A DNA stretch of 64,000 bases from Marivita sp. GX14005 (GTDB taxonomy: Bacteria; Pseudomonadota; Alphaproteobacteria; Rhodobacterales; Rhodobacteraceae). The notes beneath the pieces are model-generated. The model searched no databases, was not told the DNA's origin, and saw only the letters and a program-made list of their open reading frames with translations. A program made the translations under genes and the position numbers. Positions 44,855-57,647 of this stretch are shown piece by piece (position 1 is the first letter of the stretch; each line of letters opens with the position of its first letter). The stretch spans positions 1-64,000 of the forward strand of contig NZ_JAMCCQ010000004.1 of NCBI RefSeq assembly GCF_023370775.1, in the 5' to 3' direction.

Positions 44855-47800
44855 CTATTCGGCCGCAATGCCTTCGAGCCGATCTTCGAGCGCGTAGGCG
44901 GCGTTCTGAAGATCGTTCAACATGTCCTCGTCCGGGCTCCAGTAAGAGCGGTCCGACGCTTCGAGCAGCCGGCTCGCCATGCGCATCGACGCCTGCGGAT
45001 TGAGCGCCGCCAGCCTTTCGCGCATCGTCTCGTCCAGAACGAATGTCTCGGTCAGCCGCTGGTAGACCCAAGGCTCCACCTGCCCCGCCGTCGCGGACCA
45101 GCCGACGGTGTTGGTGATATGCGCCTCGATCTGGCGCACGCCCTCGTGACCGTGTTCCAGCAGCGCTTCGTAGAATTTCGGATTGAGGCTCCGCGAGCGC
45201 GTCTCGAGCGTGACCTGTTCGGCGAGCGTGCGCACCTTGGTGCCGCCCAGCGTCTGATCGCCGATATAAACCGGCGTGTCCGCCCCGCCCCGCGCCCGCT
45301 TGACCGCGCGGGCGATGCCGCCCAGCGTGTCGAAATAGTGATCCACCGTGGTCACGCCCAACTCGACGCTTTCGAGGTTCTGATAGGCCAGATCCACATC
45401 GCTCAGCGCGGCCTGCAGCAGCGCGGCGTTCTGCGCCGGCTTGCCATTGACGCCATAGGCGAAGGATTTGCGCGCCTGATAGGCGTCGGCCAGCTCGTCC
45501 TCATCGCCGAAGGCGGAGCTGTCCACCAGCAGATTGACATTCGAGCCATACGCCCCTTCGGCATTGGAAAAGACGCGCAGCGCGGCGGTCTGCAAATCGC
45601 AGCCCATCGCCTCGGCGTAGCGCAGCGCATGAGCGCGGATGAAGTTTTGCGAGACGGGTTCGTCCGCTTCGGCGCATTTCAATGCGGCCTCGGCCAGCAT
45701 CCTTGTTTGCAACGGCAGCAGATCGCGGAAGATGCCTGACAGCGTCATGATCACGTCGATGCGCGGGCGGCCCAGTTCGCCAAGCGGCACTAGATCGGCA
45801 CCGCAGAGCCGCCCATAGGCGTCAAAGCGCGGCGCGCATCCCATCAACGCGAGCGCTTGGGCGATCGGGCCGCCGTCGGATTTGATGTTGTCCGAGCCCC
45901 AAAGCACCAGCGCGATTGATTGCGGCAATGCCGGATGCGCCTCGAGCAGCGCCTGCGCCTGTCTTGCGCCATCTTGCATCGCAAATGCCGTGGGCATGCG
46001 GAACGGATCGAACGCATGGATGTTGCGCCCGGTCGGCAGGATCGCGGGGTTGCGTATCAGATCGCCGCCCGGCACCGGGGCCATGAAACGGCCGCCAAGG
46101 GCGCGCATCAGCCCGGTCAATTCGCTGTCCTGCTGCAAGAGATGATCGGCGCGCGCACGTTCCGCCTCCTTGGCGTGCTGCATCAGCGCGATGGTATCGG
46201 CGCGCTGTTCGGCGGTCATGCCGCGCCCGACGACGTGCAGACCGCTGGGGATCAGCGCCGCCTCGGCCTCCAGCAGCGTCAGCCAGAGCCGCGCGGGGTC
46301 GGTGCCGTCAAGATCCACCGCTTCGGCCTGATCGCGGATGAGCGCTTCCAACTCACCTTGCGCCGCATCGCCGCCCCGCATCTCGCGCCAGCGCGTCAGG
46401 CTGTCCTTAAGCGCGGCAAGCCCTTTATAAAGCCCCGCCTGCGCCAAAGGCGGCGTCAGATGGGTCACGGTCACGGCGTTCGAGCGCCGCTTCGCCAGCG
46501 TCGCTTCGGACGGGTTGTTGGCGGCATAAAGGTAGATGTTCGGCAGCGCACCGATCAGCCGTTCGGGCCAATCGGCCCCCGACAGGCCGGATTGCTTGCC
46601 CGGCATGAATTCCAGCGCGCCGTGCATGCCGAAATGCAGCACTGCATCCGCGCGCAGATGGTGCTTGAGCCAGTGATAGAAGCCGGAGAACGCGTGGGTC
46701 GGGGCGAAGCCATGCTCGAAAAGCAGGCGCATCGGATCGCCCTCATAGCCGAAGCCCGGCTGGATGCCGACGAAAACCTTGCCGAACTGCGCACCAAGGA
46801 TAAACACGCCGCGCCCGTCCGATTGCAGCTTGCCGGGTGCCGGGCCCCAGACCGCCTCGATCTCGTCCAGCCAAGGGGTCTCCGCGACGATCCGGTCGGC
46901 GGGCAACGACGCGGCGACATTGGCCTCTTGGCCCAATGCGGCGGAATTCCCCCCCAGAACGGCCTCGCGTAGTGCGTCGACACTGGCGGGCGGGGACAGG
47001 TCGTAGCCTTCCGCTTTCATCCGGTGAAGCGTGTTGAACAGGGATTCGAACACGCTGAGATAAGCGGCGGTGCCGATGGCACCGGCATTGGGCGGAAAGC
47101 CGAACAGGACGATTGCGATTGTCTTGTCGGCATTGCGAGCGCGGCGCAGGCGGGCCAGACGCCGCGTCTTTTCCGAAAGCGCGCCAACCCGGTCGGGGCA
47201 AGGCGCCATCGCCCGGTCGCAGCCTATCGCCTGGCATCGCTGCGCGCAGCCGGTGCAACCCGCCGCGCCATGCCGCCCCGCGAACACGGTGGGGTTGGTC
47301 GCGCCGTCGATCTCGGGCAGCGCGACGAGCATCGTCGTCTCGACCGGGCCAAGCCCCTGCCGCGAGCAGGCCCATTGATCGAGCGTCTGAAATTCGAGCG
47401 GCTGCGCGGCGATATACGGCACGTCGAGCCGGGAGAGCACGGCGACCGCCGCGTCGCTGTCATTATAGGCCGGCCCGCCCACGAGGCTGAACCCGGTGAG
47501 CGAGACCAGCGCATCGATCCTGTCGAAATAGGCGTCGATCGCGGGGCGCGCATCCAGTCCGCCGGCAAAGGCGGGGATCACCCGAAGACCATCCGCTTCA
47601 AGCCGGCGAATGACGGCATCGTAATGCGCGGTATCCCCGGCAAGGATATAGGAACGCAGCATCACCAGCCCGACCGTGCCATGCGTGGCAGGGCGCTCCG
47701 GCAGCGCGGCGGGATCGGTGACGATCCGCTTGGGAAGATCGGGATGATAGAGCCCGACCTCGGGATACTCCACCGGCGGCGCGGCATCGGTATCGCGCCA

Positions 47801-48386
47801 GAGCGGGTTCGACGCGTAGCGCGACACAAGGCTGCGCACCATGTTCTCGATATTGTCGTCCGACCCGCCAAGCCAGTATTGCATCGACAGGAACCATTGC
47901 CGCAGATCCTGCGCGCGTCCCGGCACCAACTTGAGGATCTTCGGAATTCGGCGCAGCATCTTCATCTGCGACGCGCCGGTGCCGCCCTTGGCCTTCGGCG
48001 CGGGCTTGAGCTTTTTCAGCAGCGCCATCGCACCCGAGGCCGGCTTGGACATGTCCAGATCGCCCATTTTCGTCAGCCGGACGATCTGCGCATCCGCGAC
48101 CATGCCGACAAAGGCGTCGCAGACCTCTCGCCGGGCGGTCAGATCGGGGAGGATCGCGTTGATGTGCTCTTCGAGGAAAAGGATGTTGACGATGATGATA
48201 TCGGCCCGCGCGATATCGGCTTTCGCAGCGGCCAGCGCGGCGGGATCCTCGCCCCATTCGGCGGCGGCATGCACGCAAAGCTGAAGCCCCGGATAATCCG
48301 CTGCCAGCCGCGGCGCGACCCGCGCGGCAGGGCCGGCGGCGTGCCGGTCGAGCGTCAGGATGACGACGCGGTAGCTATGGATCGCC

Positions 48387-48397
<11 letters not shown>
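44855..48397 (-). CDS. bchH: Magnesium chelatase subunit H
   Basis: 1180 residues, the normal size for the porphyrin-binding large subunit (CobN family). Inserts Mg2+ into protoporphyrin IX with BchI and BchD, which are not in the window. The internal [13 protein letters not shown] stretch and a Cys-rich loop near 380-395 ([13 protein letters not shown]) are visible; the latter could be a redox or cluster site. Its start overlaps the bchB stop by 11 bases. Confidence 0.97.
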
Positions 48398-51697
<3,300 letters not shown>

Positions 51698-51728
51698 TCA
51701 ACCAAAGGTAATCCGGCATCTTTCCGTG

Positions 51729-51746
51729 TGTCAACTTTGATTTACA
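51729..51746. promoter_or_regulatory. PpsR/CrtJ-type site (TGT-N12-ACA) upstream of bchF
   Basis: TGT at 51729-51731 and ACA at 51744-51746 with exactly 12 bases between match the PpsR/CrtJ consensus. It lies 53 bases upstream of bchF and therefore likely controls the bchF superoperon. Confidence 0.8.
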
Positions 51747-51847
51747 ACCTTGCTGTCAGCAAAATGACGAAATATGCGCAATCCATTGGAGCATTTCAGC
51801 AATTCTACGCTTCCCGTGAAAGGCTGCCGAAATTACCGGGACGAGAA

Positions 51848-51865
51848 TGTCAATAATATTTGACA
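51848..51865. promoter_or_regulatory. PpsR/CrtJ-type site (TGT-N12-ACA) upstream of ppaA
   Basis: TGTCAATAATATTTGACA is a near-perfect palindrome of the PpsR class. Its centre lies 119 bases from that of the bchF-proximal site. DNA looping between two such sites is known for CrtJ/PpsR promoters; here it would couple bchF and ppaA control. Confidence 0.85.
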
Positions 51866-51964
51866 TTTTTGGCAATGACGCGGATGATTTCTGCGGACAT
51901 GCGTTTCCTGCCGGGAGGACTTGACGGAGCGGAATCGGATGCGGAACAGAGGGGGAGTGCCACC

Positions 51965-52747
51965 ATGAATGGAAGACCCGATCGTGAACCGCAGCATGCT
52001 GATACGCACCGAAAAACCGCGGTCGACAGGATCGCCTCTCTCGCGCTCGACGAGGTGTCTCTCATGGCCAAGACCCTGAGAGGCAACTCGGACGAAAAGA
52101 ATGCGCAGCTGCTGCTCCGCGCCGCCGTCAGCGAGGATCCCAAAGCCGTCCTGCGGTTGTCGCGCCGGATGCTCGACAGCGGGATTCCGGCCGAGATGAT
52201 CTGCGAACAGTTCATTCCCGACGTAGCGCGGCTGCTGGGGCAAGGCTGGTGCGAGGACGACATCACATTCACGACGGTCACCATCGGCTCATCGCGGTTG
52301 CAGCGCATCCTGCGCGAGATCGGTTCGGGCAAGTCGGACGATTGCAACGGCCCGATCGATGCGCCCGAGACATCGGTGCTGCTGCTGATGTCGCACGATG
52401 CCGATCACACGCTCGGCGTGATGGTCCTGGCAAGCAAGCTCCGTCGCGCCGGCATCTCGGTAAAGCTGTCCATCGGCGAGACGACGGCAGCCCTTCTAGA
52501 CACGATGAACAGCACCCGGTTCGGCGCGATTTTCATGTCGGCCTGCGTTGAAGGTGACCTGCCCGCGCTGCGCGACCTGGTGGGCGAGATACGGAAATTC
52601 GAAACCCCGACGCCGCCGATCGTGCTGGGCGGCCAGATAGTGACGCAAGATAACCACAGTCTCGACGTCGCCGGTGTTGACAAAATCACGAACGACCTAG
52701 ATCAAGCGCTTTTGTTTTGCGACATACATTGCAAAGCCAAAATATAA
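51965..52747 (+). CDS. ppaA: PpaA/AerR-type cobalamin-binding antirepressor
   Basis: 260 residues from ATG 51965, which has GGGGGAG seven bases upstream; several earlier in-frame starts (51875, 51884, 51899) would place the start next to the PpsR palindrome. The C-terminal half is a B12-binding Rossmann domain with SHDADHTLG, the histidine-bearing cobalamin motif of AerR. In Rhodobacter this protein counteracts or assists PpsR/CrtJ in response to light and oxygen. The gene lies directly before ppsR, in the classic position. Confidence 0.88.
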   Translation: MNGRPDREPQHADTHRKTAVDRIASLALDEVSLMAKTLRGNSDEKNAQLLLRAAVSEDPKAVLRLSRRMLDSGIPAEMICEQFIPDVARLLGQGWCEDDITFTTVTIGSSRLQRILREIGSGKSDDCNGPIDAPETSVLLLMSHDADHTLGVMVLASKLRRAGISVKLSIGETTAALLDTMNSTRFGAIFMSACVEGDLPALRDLVGEIRKFETPTPPIVLGGQIVTQDNHSLDVAGVDKITNDLDQALLFCDIHCKAKI

Positions 52748-52797
52748 CACCGATGTGTCGTGGATAAAAATGACAATCGGGCAACTGGGCAACGGTC

Positions 52798-54213
52798 ATG
52801 ACATCTCGCGGCACGAAATATTGGGACAGCGGTGCAGTTCCTCTCATAGCGCCCGAGATCCTCGGTAACATCATTGCATCCCTTGCCGATCTGGCCATCG
52901 TCATCACGGCGGAGGGCCAGATCCTTTCGGTTCTGACCAATCCCAGCCAACGCAGCTATGGTGATCTCAAAGCCTGGGAGCACGGTAATTTTCGCCAGTT
53001 TCTGACCAGCGAAAGCGTCCCGAAATTCGAACGTGCGCTGAAACGCTTTCTCGATGCGGATGGCGCGGCCCGGCCGGTCGAGCTCAACCATTCCGATCAT
53101 CGCAAGAAGTGGCAGTTTCCGGTCAAATACTCCTTCCACACCATCGGGCCGGACAAGACCCTTCTGATGCTGGGCCGCGACATGCAGCCGGTTGCGGAGA
53201 TGCAGCAGCAACTGGTCAAGGCGCAGATCGCGCTCGAGAAGGATTACGAGAAGAAACGCGAGTTCGACACGCATTTTCACGTGCTGCTCGGTCAGGTGTC
53301 GGATGCCGTGCTGTTCGTCAGCATGAGCGATGGGCGGATCACCGAAGCGAACGAAGCCGCCGCGCGCATGCTCGGCACCAATCGCGAATCGATCCTCGGC
53401 AGCCGGTTCGCCCAGCAGCTGCAGGGGATCGCCCATGCCGATCTCATGGACCGGCTCGCCGCCTCAGCATTGAGTGAGGATGCGCTCGGGATCGAGATCA
53501 GGACATCCCTGAAGGGTGATGCCCTGCGCGTGCTGCCGACCCTGTTCCGCGCCGCCGGAGAGCGCATCTTTTTGTGCCGCCTGAACCACAACGACACGGC
53601 TCCGCCAAAGCTCGACGATTTCAGCCGCCATCTGGTCGCCCTTTTCGAGAACGGCCCGGACGGTGTGGTGATGACGGACGAGACCGGCGCGATCACCTCC
53701 GTCAACGAGGCGTTTCTCGATTTCGTCGATGCGGCGGATGGGCGCGGTGTGCATGGTCGCCTGATTTCAGATTTCCTCGCCCGCGGGATGCTTGACCAGA
53801 AGGTATTGATGGATCACGCGGCGCAGGCCGGGAACATGCGCCTCTATACCACGCGGGTGGTCGGCGAATATGGCGGCGAGCGGTCCGTGACCATCGCCAC
53901 GACGCGGCTTTCGGCCGATCGCAGATCCTGCTTCGCATTCGTGCTGCGCGATGCGCAGACCCGCGACACGCCGCTGCCGAGCGGGCTTTTGGTGCCCGAG
54001 AAGGACAGCAAGCCGCTGGTCGAACTCGTCGGGAGCGCCTCGCTCAAGGACATCGTCGCACAGACGACCGACGTGATCGAAAAGATGTGCATCGAAACGG
54101 CGATCGAGTTGACGAACAACAACCGCGTCGCGGCGGCGAACATGCTGGGGCTTTCGCGGCAATCGCTCTACGTCAAGCTGCGGAAATACGATCTGCTGGC
54201 GAAGGACGGCTGA
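52798..54213 (+). CDS. ppsR: PpsR/CrtJ redox-responsive photosynthesis repressor
   Basis: 471 residues: three PAS domains (around 20-130, 165-260, 285-390), a coiled-coil linker (EMQQQLVKAQIALEKDYEKK) and a C-terminal Fis-type HTH (RVAAANMLGLSRQSLYVKLRK). Two cysteines fit those used for redox control in R. sphaeroides PpsR: C260 (FLCRLN) and C431 (EKMCIETA, beside the HTH). Represses bch, crt and puc/puf-type genes by binding TGT-N12-ACA pairs, several of which occur in this window. Starts 50 bases after ppaA. Confidence 0.95.
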   Translation: MTSRGTKYWDSGAVPLIAPEILGNIIASLADLAIVITAEGQILSVLTNPSQRSYGDLKAWEHGNFRQFLTSESVPKFERALKRFLDADGAARPVELNHSDHRKKWQFPVKYSFHTIGPDKTLLMLGRDMQPVAEMQQQLVKAQIALEKDYEKKREFDTHFHVLLGQVSDAVLFVSMSDGRITEANEAAARMLGTNRESILGSRFAQQLQGIAHADLMDRLAASALSEDALGIEIRTSLKGDALRVLPTLFRAAGERIFLCRLNHNDTAPPKLDDFSRHLVALFENGPDGVVMTDETGAITSVNEAFLDFVDAADGRGVHGRLISDFLARGMLDQKVLMDHAAQAGNMRLYTTRVVGEYGGERSVTIATTRLSADRRSCFAFVLRDAQTRDTPLPSGLLVPEKDSKPLVELVGSASLKDIVAQTTDVIEKMCIETAIELTNNNRVAAANMLGLSRQSLYVKLRKYDLLAKDG

Positions 54214-54219
54214 TCTATC

Positions 54220-54237
54220 CGTAAACTATAGTTTACA
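54220..54237. promoter_or_regulatory. Degenerate PpsR-type palindrome upstream of bchG
   Basis: CGT-N12-ACA with a perfect inner palindrome GTAAACTATAGTTTAC (54221-54236). One base (C for T) departs from the consensus. Its centre lies 35 bases from the second, perfect site, so the two form a pair typical of cooperative PpsR binding. Confidence 0.6.
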
Positions 54238-54254
54238 CTTGGCGACTCGCTTAT

Positions 54255-54272
54255 TGTCAGGCTATCCTGACA
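54255..54272. promoter_or_regulatory. Perfect PpsR palindrome abutting the bchG start codon
   Basis: TGTCAGG-CTAT-CCTGACA is a perfect palindrome with TGT-N12-ACA spacing and ends two bases before the bchG ATG. As RNA it would form a seven-base hairpin covering the place of the ribosome site, so control of translation as well as transcription is possible. Confidence 0.8.
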
Positions 54273-54274
54273 AT

Positions 54275-55180
54275 ATGGCGGACACGATTTCCATTCCACA
54301 GGCAGCATATCCCAAACCGCTCGCGGTTCTGCGGCTCCTCAAGCCTGTGACATGGTTCCCGCCGATCTTTGCCTTCGCCATCGGTTGCGTCTCGGCCAGC
54401 GGAACGGCGGAGGTCCAATGGCCGCTCGTGCTGCTCGGAATTCTGCTTGCCGGGCCAATCGTCTGCGGCATGAGCCAAGCGGCGAATGACTGGTGCGATA
54501 GGCATGTCGATGCCATCAACGAGCCGAACCGGGGGATCCCGTCAGGCCGGATACCCGGCCGCTGGGGGCTCTGGATCGCCTGGGCGATGACGGGCCTCGC
54601 GCTCCTCGTCGGTTGGCAACTCGGGCCATGGGGGTTCGGCGCGACGCTGGTGGGCATCGCGGCTGCCTGGGCCTATTCGGCCGAGCCGGTGCGGCTCAAG
54701 CGGTCGGGCATCTGGGGTCCGGGGCTGGTCGGGCTGTGCTATGAGGGCCTGCCATGGTTCACCGGCGCCGCCGTGATCTCTGCCGGAGCGCCGTCTGTTC
54801 CTGTCGTGATCGTCGCGCTTCTCTATTCCATCGGTGCGCATGGCATCATGACACTCAACGATTTCAAGGCGCTGAAGGGCGACAAGCACATGGGCGTCAA
54901 CTCCCTGCCCGTTACGCTCGGCCCGCGGCGTGCAGGGCAAGTGGCGTGTCTCGTCATGGCGCTGCCGCAGGTCGCGGTGATCGCGCTGCTGCTCGGCTGG
55001 GATCGCCCGCTTCACGCTGCCGGGATCACCGTTTTGCTCGGCTTGCAAGGCTTGGCGATGCGCCGTCTGCTTCGCGATCCGAAGACCTTTGCGCCGTGGT
55101 ATAACGGCACCGGGGTTGCGCTCTATGTCGCCGGGATGCTTGTCGCCGCTCTCGCCATCCGCACATTGGGAGGCGCCTGA
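54275..55180 (+). CDS. bchG: Bacteriochlorophyll synthase (prenyltransferase)
   Basis: 301 residues, UbiA superfamily with about nine helices. The prenyl-diphosphate motif is NDWCDRHVDAINEPNR. Attaches geranylgeranyl or phytyl to bacteriochlorophyllide a. No clear Shine-Dalgarno lies in front of ATG 54275 because a PpsR palindrome occupies that space; a TTG at 54239 is the alternative. The stop overlaps the next start (TGATG). Confidence 0.95.
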   Translation: MADTISIPQAAYPKPLAVLRLLKPVTWFPPIFAFAIGCVSASGTAEVQWPLVLLGILLAGPIVCGMSQAANDWCDRHVDAINEPNRGIPSGRIPGRWGLWIAWAMTGLALLVGWQLGPWGFGATLVGIAAAWAYSAEPVRLKRSGIWGPGLVGLCYEGLPWFTGAAVISAGAPSVPVVIVALLYSIGAHGIMTLNDFKALKGDKHMGVNSLPVTLGPRRAGQVACLVMALPQVAVIALLLGWDRPLHAAGITVLLGLQGLAMRRLLRDPKTFAPWYNGTGVALYVAGMLVAALAIRTLGGA

Positions 55181-56463
55181 TGACTCTCACATGGGTCCAG
55201 ATTTTCCGGCTCGGCCTCGTTCAAGCCGCGCTTGGCGCGATCGTCGTGCTGACAACCTCGACGTTGAACCGGCTGATGGTGGTCGAACTGGCGCTGCCCG
55301 CCGTTCTGCCCGGCTTTCTCGTCGCGCTGCACTACGGCATTCAACTCACGCGCCCGCAATGGGGGTTCCGCTCGGACACGGGCGGCAACCGCACCCGCTG
55401 GATCGTCGGAGGCATGGCGGTGCTGTCTTTGGGCGGCGTCGCGGCGGCGGTCGGTGTCGTCACGATGCAGGCCGCCTATTGGCCGGGGCTCATCCTGTCG
55501 CTGCTGGCCTATTCCGCCATCGGCCTCGGTGTCGGTGCGTCGGGCACCTCGCTGCTCGCGCTTCTGGCATCGAGCACCGCGCCCCATCGCCGCGCCGCAT
55601 CCGCCACCATCACCTGGCTGATGATGATCTTCGGCATCGCCGTCACCGCCGGCGGCGTCGGCGCGATGCTGCACCCCTATTCGCCCGCGCTGCTGCTTCG
55701 GATCGTCTGCAGCGTGGCGTTCGGCGCTTTCGCTCTCACCGTCCTTGCGACATGGGGCATCGAACGCGGCCTTACCGTCCTGCCGCAGCCCGAAAGCCAG
55801 CCGTTCCGGCAGGGGCTGACCGAAATCTGGGCCGAGCCGCGCGCGCGGAATTTCACCTTGTTCGTGTTCCTGTCGATGACCGCCTATTTCATGCAGGAAC
55901 TCATCCTGGAGCCCTTCGGCGGGCTCGTTTTCGGCCTCACACCCGGCCAGACAACGAGCCTGAGCGGCGCGCAGAATGGCGGCATGTTCATCGGGATGCT
56001 GACCGTCGGCATCGCCGCGACAGGGTTCAAGATCGGCTCCTTGCGCGCCTGGGTGATCGCCGGCTGCCTTGGCTCGTGCAGCGCGCTGTGCCTGATCGCC
56101 GCCGCCGGCGCGCTCGGCGCGGCCGGGCTCTTTGCGCCATTCGTGGTGATGCTGGGCGTGTTCAACGGGATGTTCGCGGTCGCGGCCATCGGCTCGATGA
56201 TGGCGCTGGCCGGCGCGGGGCGCGGACGGCGCGAAGGCACGCGGATGGGCCTGTGGGGCGCCGCGCAAGCCGTCGCGGCGGGTTTCGGCGGGCTGACCGG
56301 CGCGGCGCTGGTCGATCTGTTCCGCCTCGCACAGTTAAGCGATGCGCAGGCGTTCGGAACCGTCTTTTTGATCGAGGCGGCGATCTTCGTCGCGGCAGCC
56401 GTCATGGCACTGAAAATCTTGGAGCGCCCCCTGCCGGGGGCGTTCGCCATCGCAGGAGAATAA
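55180..56463 (+). CDS. PucC/BCH2-family membrane protein
   Basis: 427 residues with about twelve membrane helices, MFS-like, of the PucC/LhaA group (GTRMGLWGAAQAVAAG is a family signature and is also found in LhaA here as ARRGLALGAWGAAQATAAG). In Rhodobacter this position, between bchG and bchP, holds orf428/bch2. Presumed to help in delivering pigment; the exact role is not settled. Confidence 0.9.
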   Translation: MTLTWVQIFRLGLVQAALGAIVVLTTSTLNRLMVVELALPAVLPGFLVALHYGIQLTRPQWGFRSDTGGNRTRWIVGGMAVLSLGGVAAAVGVVTMQAAYWPGLILSLLAYSAIGLGVGASGTSLLALLASSTAPHRRAASATITWLMMIFGIAVTAGGVGAMLHPYSPALLLRIVCSVAFGAFALTVLATWGIERGLTVLPQPESQPFRQGLTEIWAEPRARNFTLFVFLSMTAYFMQELILEPFGGLVFGLTPGQTTSLSGAQNGGMFIGMLTVGIAATGFKIGSLRAWVIAGCLGSCSALCLIAAAGALGAAGLFAPFVVMLGVFNGMFAVAAIGSMMALAGAGRGRREGTRMGLWGAAQAVAAGFGGLTGAALVDLFRLAQLSDAQAFGTVFLIEAAIFVAAAVMALKILERPLPGAFAIAGE

Positions 56464-56465
56464 TC

Positions 56466-57647
56466 ATGTTCGATGTCGTCGTCGTTGGAGGAGGCCCAAG
56501 CGGCGCAACCGCCGCCGAAGACCTCGCGCGCTCTGGCCACAAGGTCGCTTTCATCGACCGGGCCGGCAAGATCAAACCCTGCGGCGGAGCCATCCCGCCG
56601 CGCCTCATGCGCGATTTCAACATCCCGGACGATCAGATCGTCGCGAAAATCAACACCGCCCGCATGATCTCACCGACCCGGCGCCGCGTCGACATGGCGA
56701 TCGAGAACGGCTTTGTCGGCATGGTGGACCGCGAGCATTTCGACGAGTTCCTGCGCATGCGTGCCGCGAAGGCCGGGGCGGAGCGGATCACCGGCACCTA
56801 CGTCGCCATCGCCCGCGACGAGGCCGGAACGCATGTCTCCTATCGCTGCAAGGCCAGCGGAGAGACGCGGAAGGTCACCGCCCGCATCGTGATCGGCGCC
56901 GATGGCGCGCGCTCGAATGTGGGGCGGCACGAGGTGCCGGGGGGCGACAGGATCCCCTATGTAATCGCCTATCACGAGGTGATCGAAGCGCCGCGGGGCG
57001 ATGTGCCCTCCTACGATCCGGCGCGCTGCGACGTCGTGTATGACGGCCGCATCTCGCCCGATTTCTATGGCTGGGTCTTTCCGCATGGCGCGCAGGCCAG
57101 CGTCGGCATGGGAACGGAAGTGCAAGGCGTCGATCTCAAGAAGGCCACCGCTGCCCTGCGCCTCGCCTCGGGGCTCGACCAGTGCCGCACCATCCGCCGC
57201 GAAGGCGCGCCGATCCCGCTCAAGCCGCTGGAGCGGTGGGACAACGGGCGCGACGTGGTGCTGGCGGGCGATGCGGCGGGCGTTGTCGCGCCCTCCTCCG
57301 GCGAGGGCATCTATTACGCCATGGTCGGCGGGCGCGTCGCGGCCACGGCAGCGGCGGCCTGCCTTGCTTCGGGCCGCACCGGCGATCTGAAACTGGCGCG
57401 CAAGCTCTTCATGCGCGAGCACAAGGGTGTCTTCAAGGTTCTGGGCGCGATGCAGCGCGCCTATTACCGCAGCGACATGCGGCGCGAACGGTTCGTGTCG
57501 CTCTGCCACGATATCGACGTGCAGCGCCTGACCTTCGAGGCGTATATGAACAAGGAACTGGTCAAGGCGCGTCCGCTTGCGCATTTGAAGATCGGGATCA
57601 AGAACCTCGCGCATCTGACCGGGATGGTCGCTGCGACGCGGATTTAG
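56466..57647 (+). CDS. bchP: Geranylgeranyl diphosphate/bacteriochlorophyll reductase
   Basis: 393 residues, FAD-dependent, with [19 protein letters not shown] at the N-terminus, [10 protein letters not shown] and the second FAD motif [17 protein letters not shown]. Reduces the geranylgeranyl tail to phytyl. Starts two bases after the stop of the PucC-like gene. Unlike some Rhodobacter clusters, no idi gene follows; the next gene is the convergent dxs, which it overlaps by four bases. Confidence 0.95.
   Translation: MFDVVVVGGGPSGATAAEDLARSGHKVAFIDRAGKIKPCGGAIPPRLMRDFNIPDDQIVAKINTARMISPTRRRVDMAIENGFVGMVDREHFDEFLRMRAAKAGAERITGTYVAIARDEAGTHVSYRCKASGETRKVTARIVIGADGARSNVGRHEVPGGDRIPYVIAYHEVIEAPRGDVPSYDPARCDVVYDGRISPDFYGWVFPHGAQASVGMGTEVQGVDLKKATAALRLASGLDQCRTIRREGAPIPLKPLERWDNGRDVVLAGDAAGVVAPSSGEGIYYAMVGGRVAATAAAACLASGRTGDLKLARKLFMREHKGVFKVLGAMQRAYYRSDMRRERFVSLCHDIDVQRLTFEAYMNKELVKARPLAHLKIGIKNLAHLTGMVAATRI

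Noticed and set aside
52756-52775. PpsR site in front of ppsR
   Set aside because: TGT and ACA are separated by 14 bases, not 12, so autoregulation through this site is not supported.
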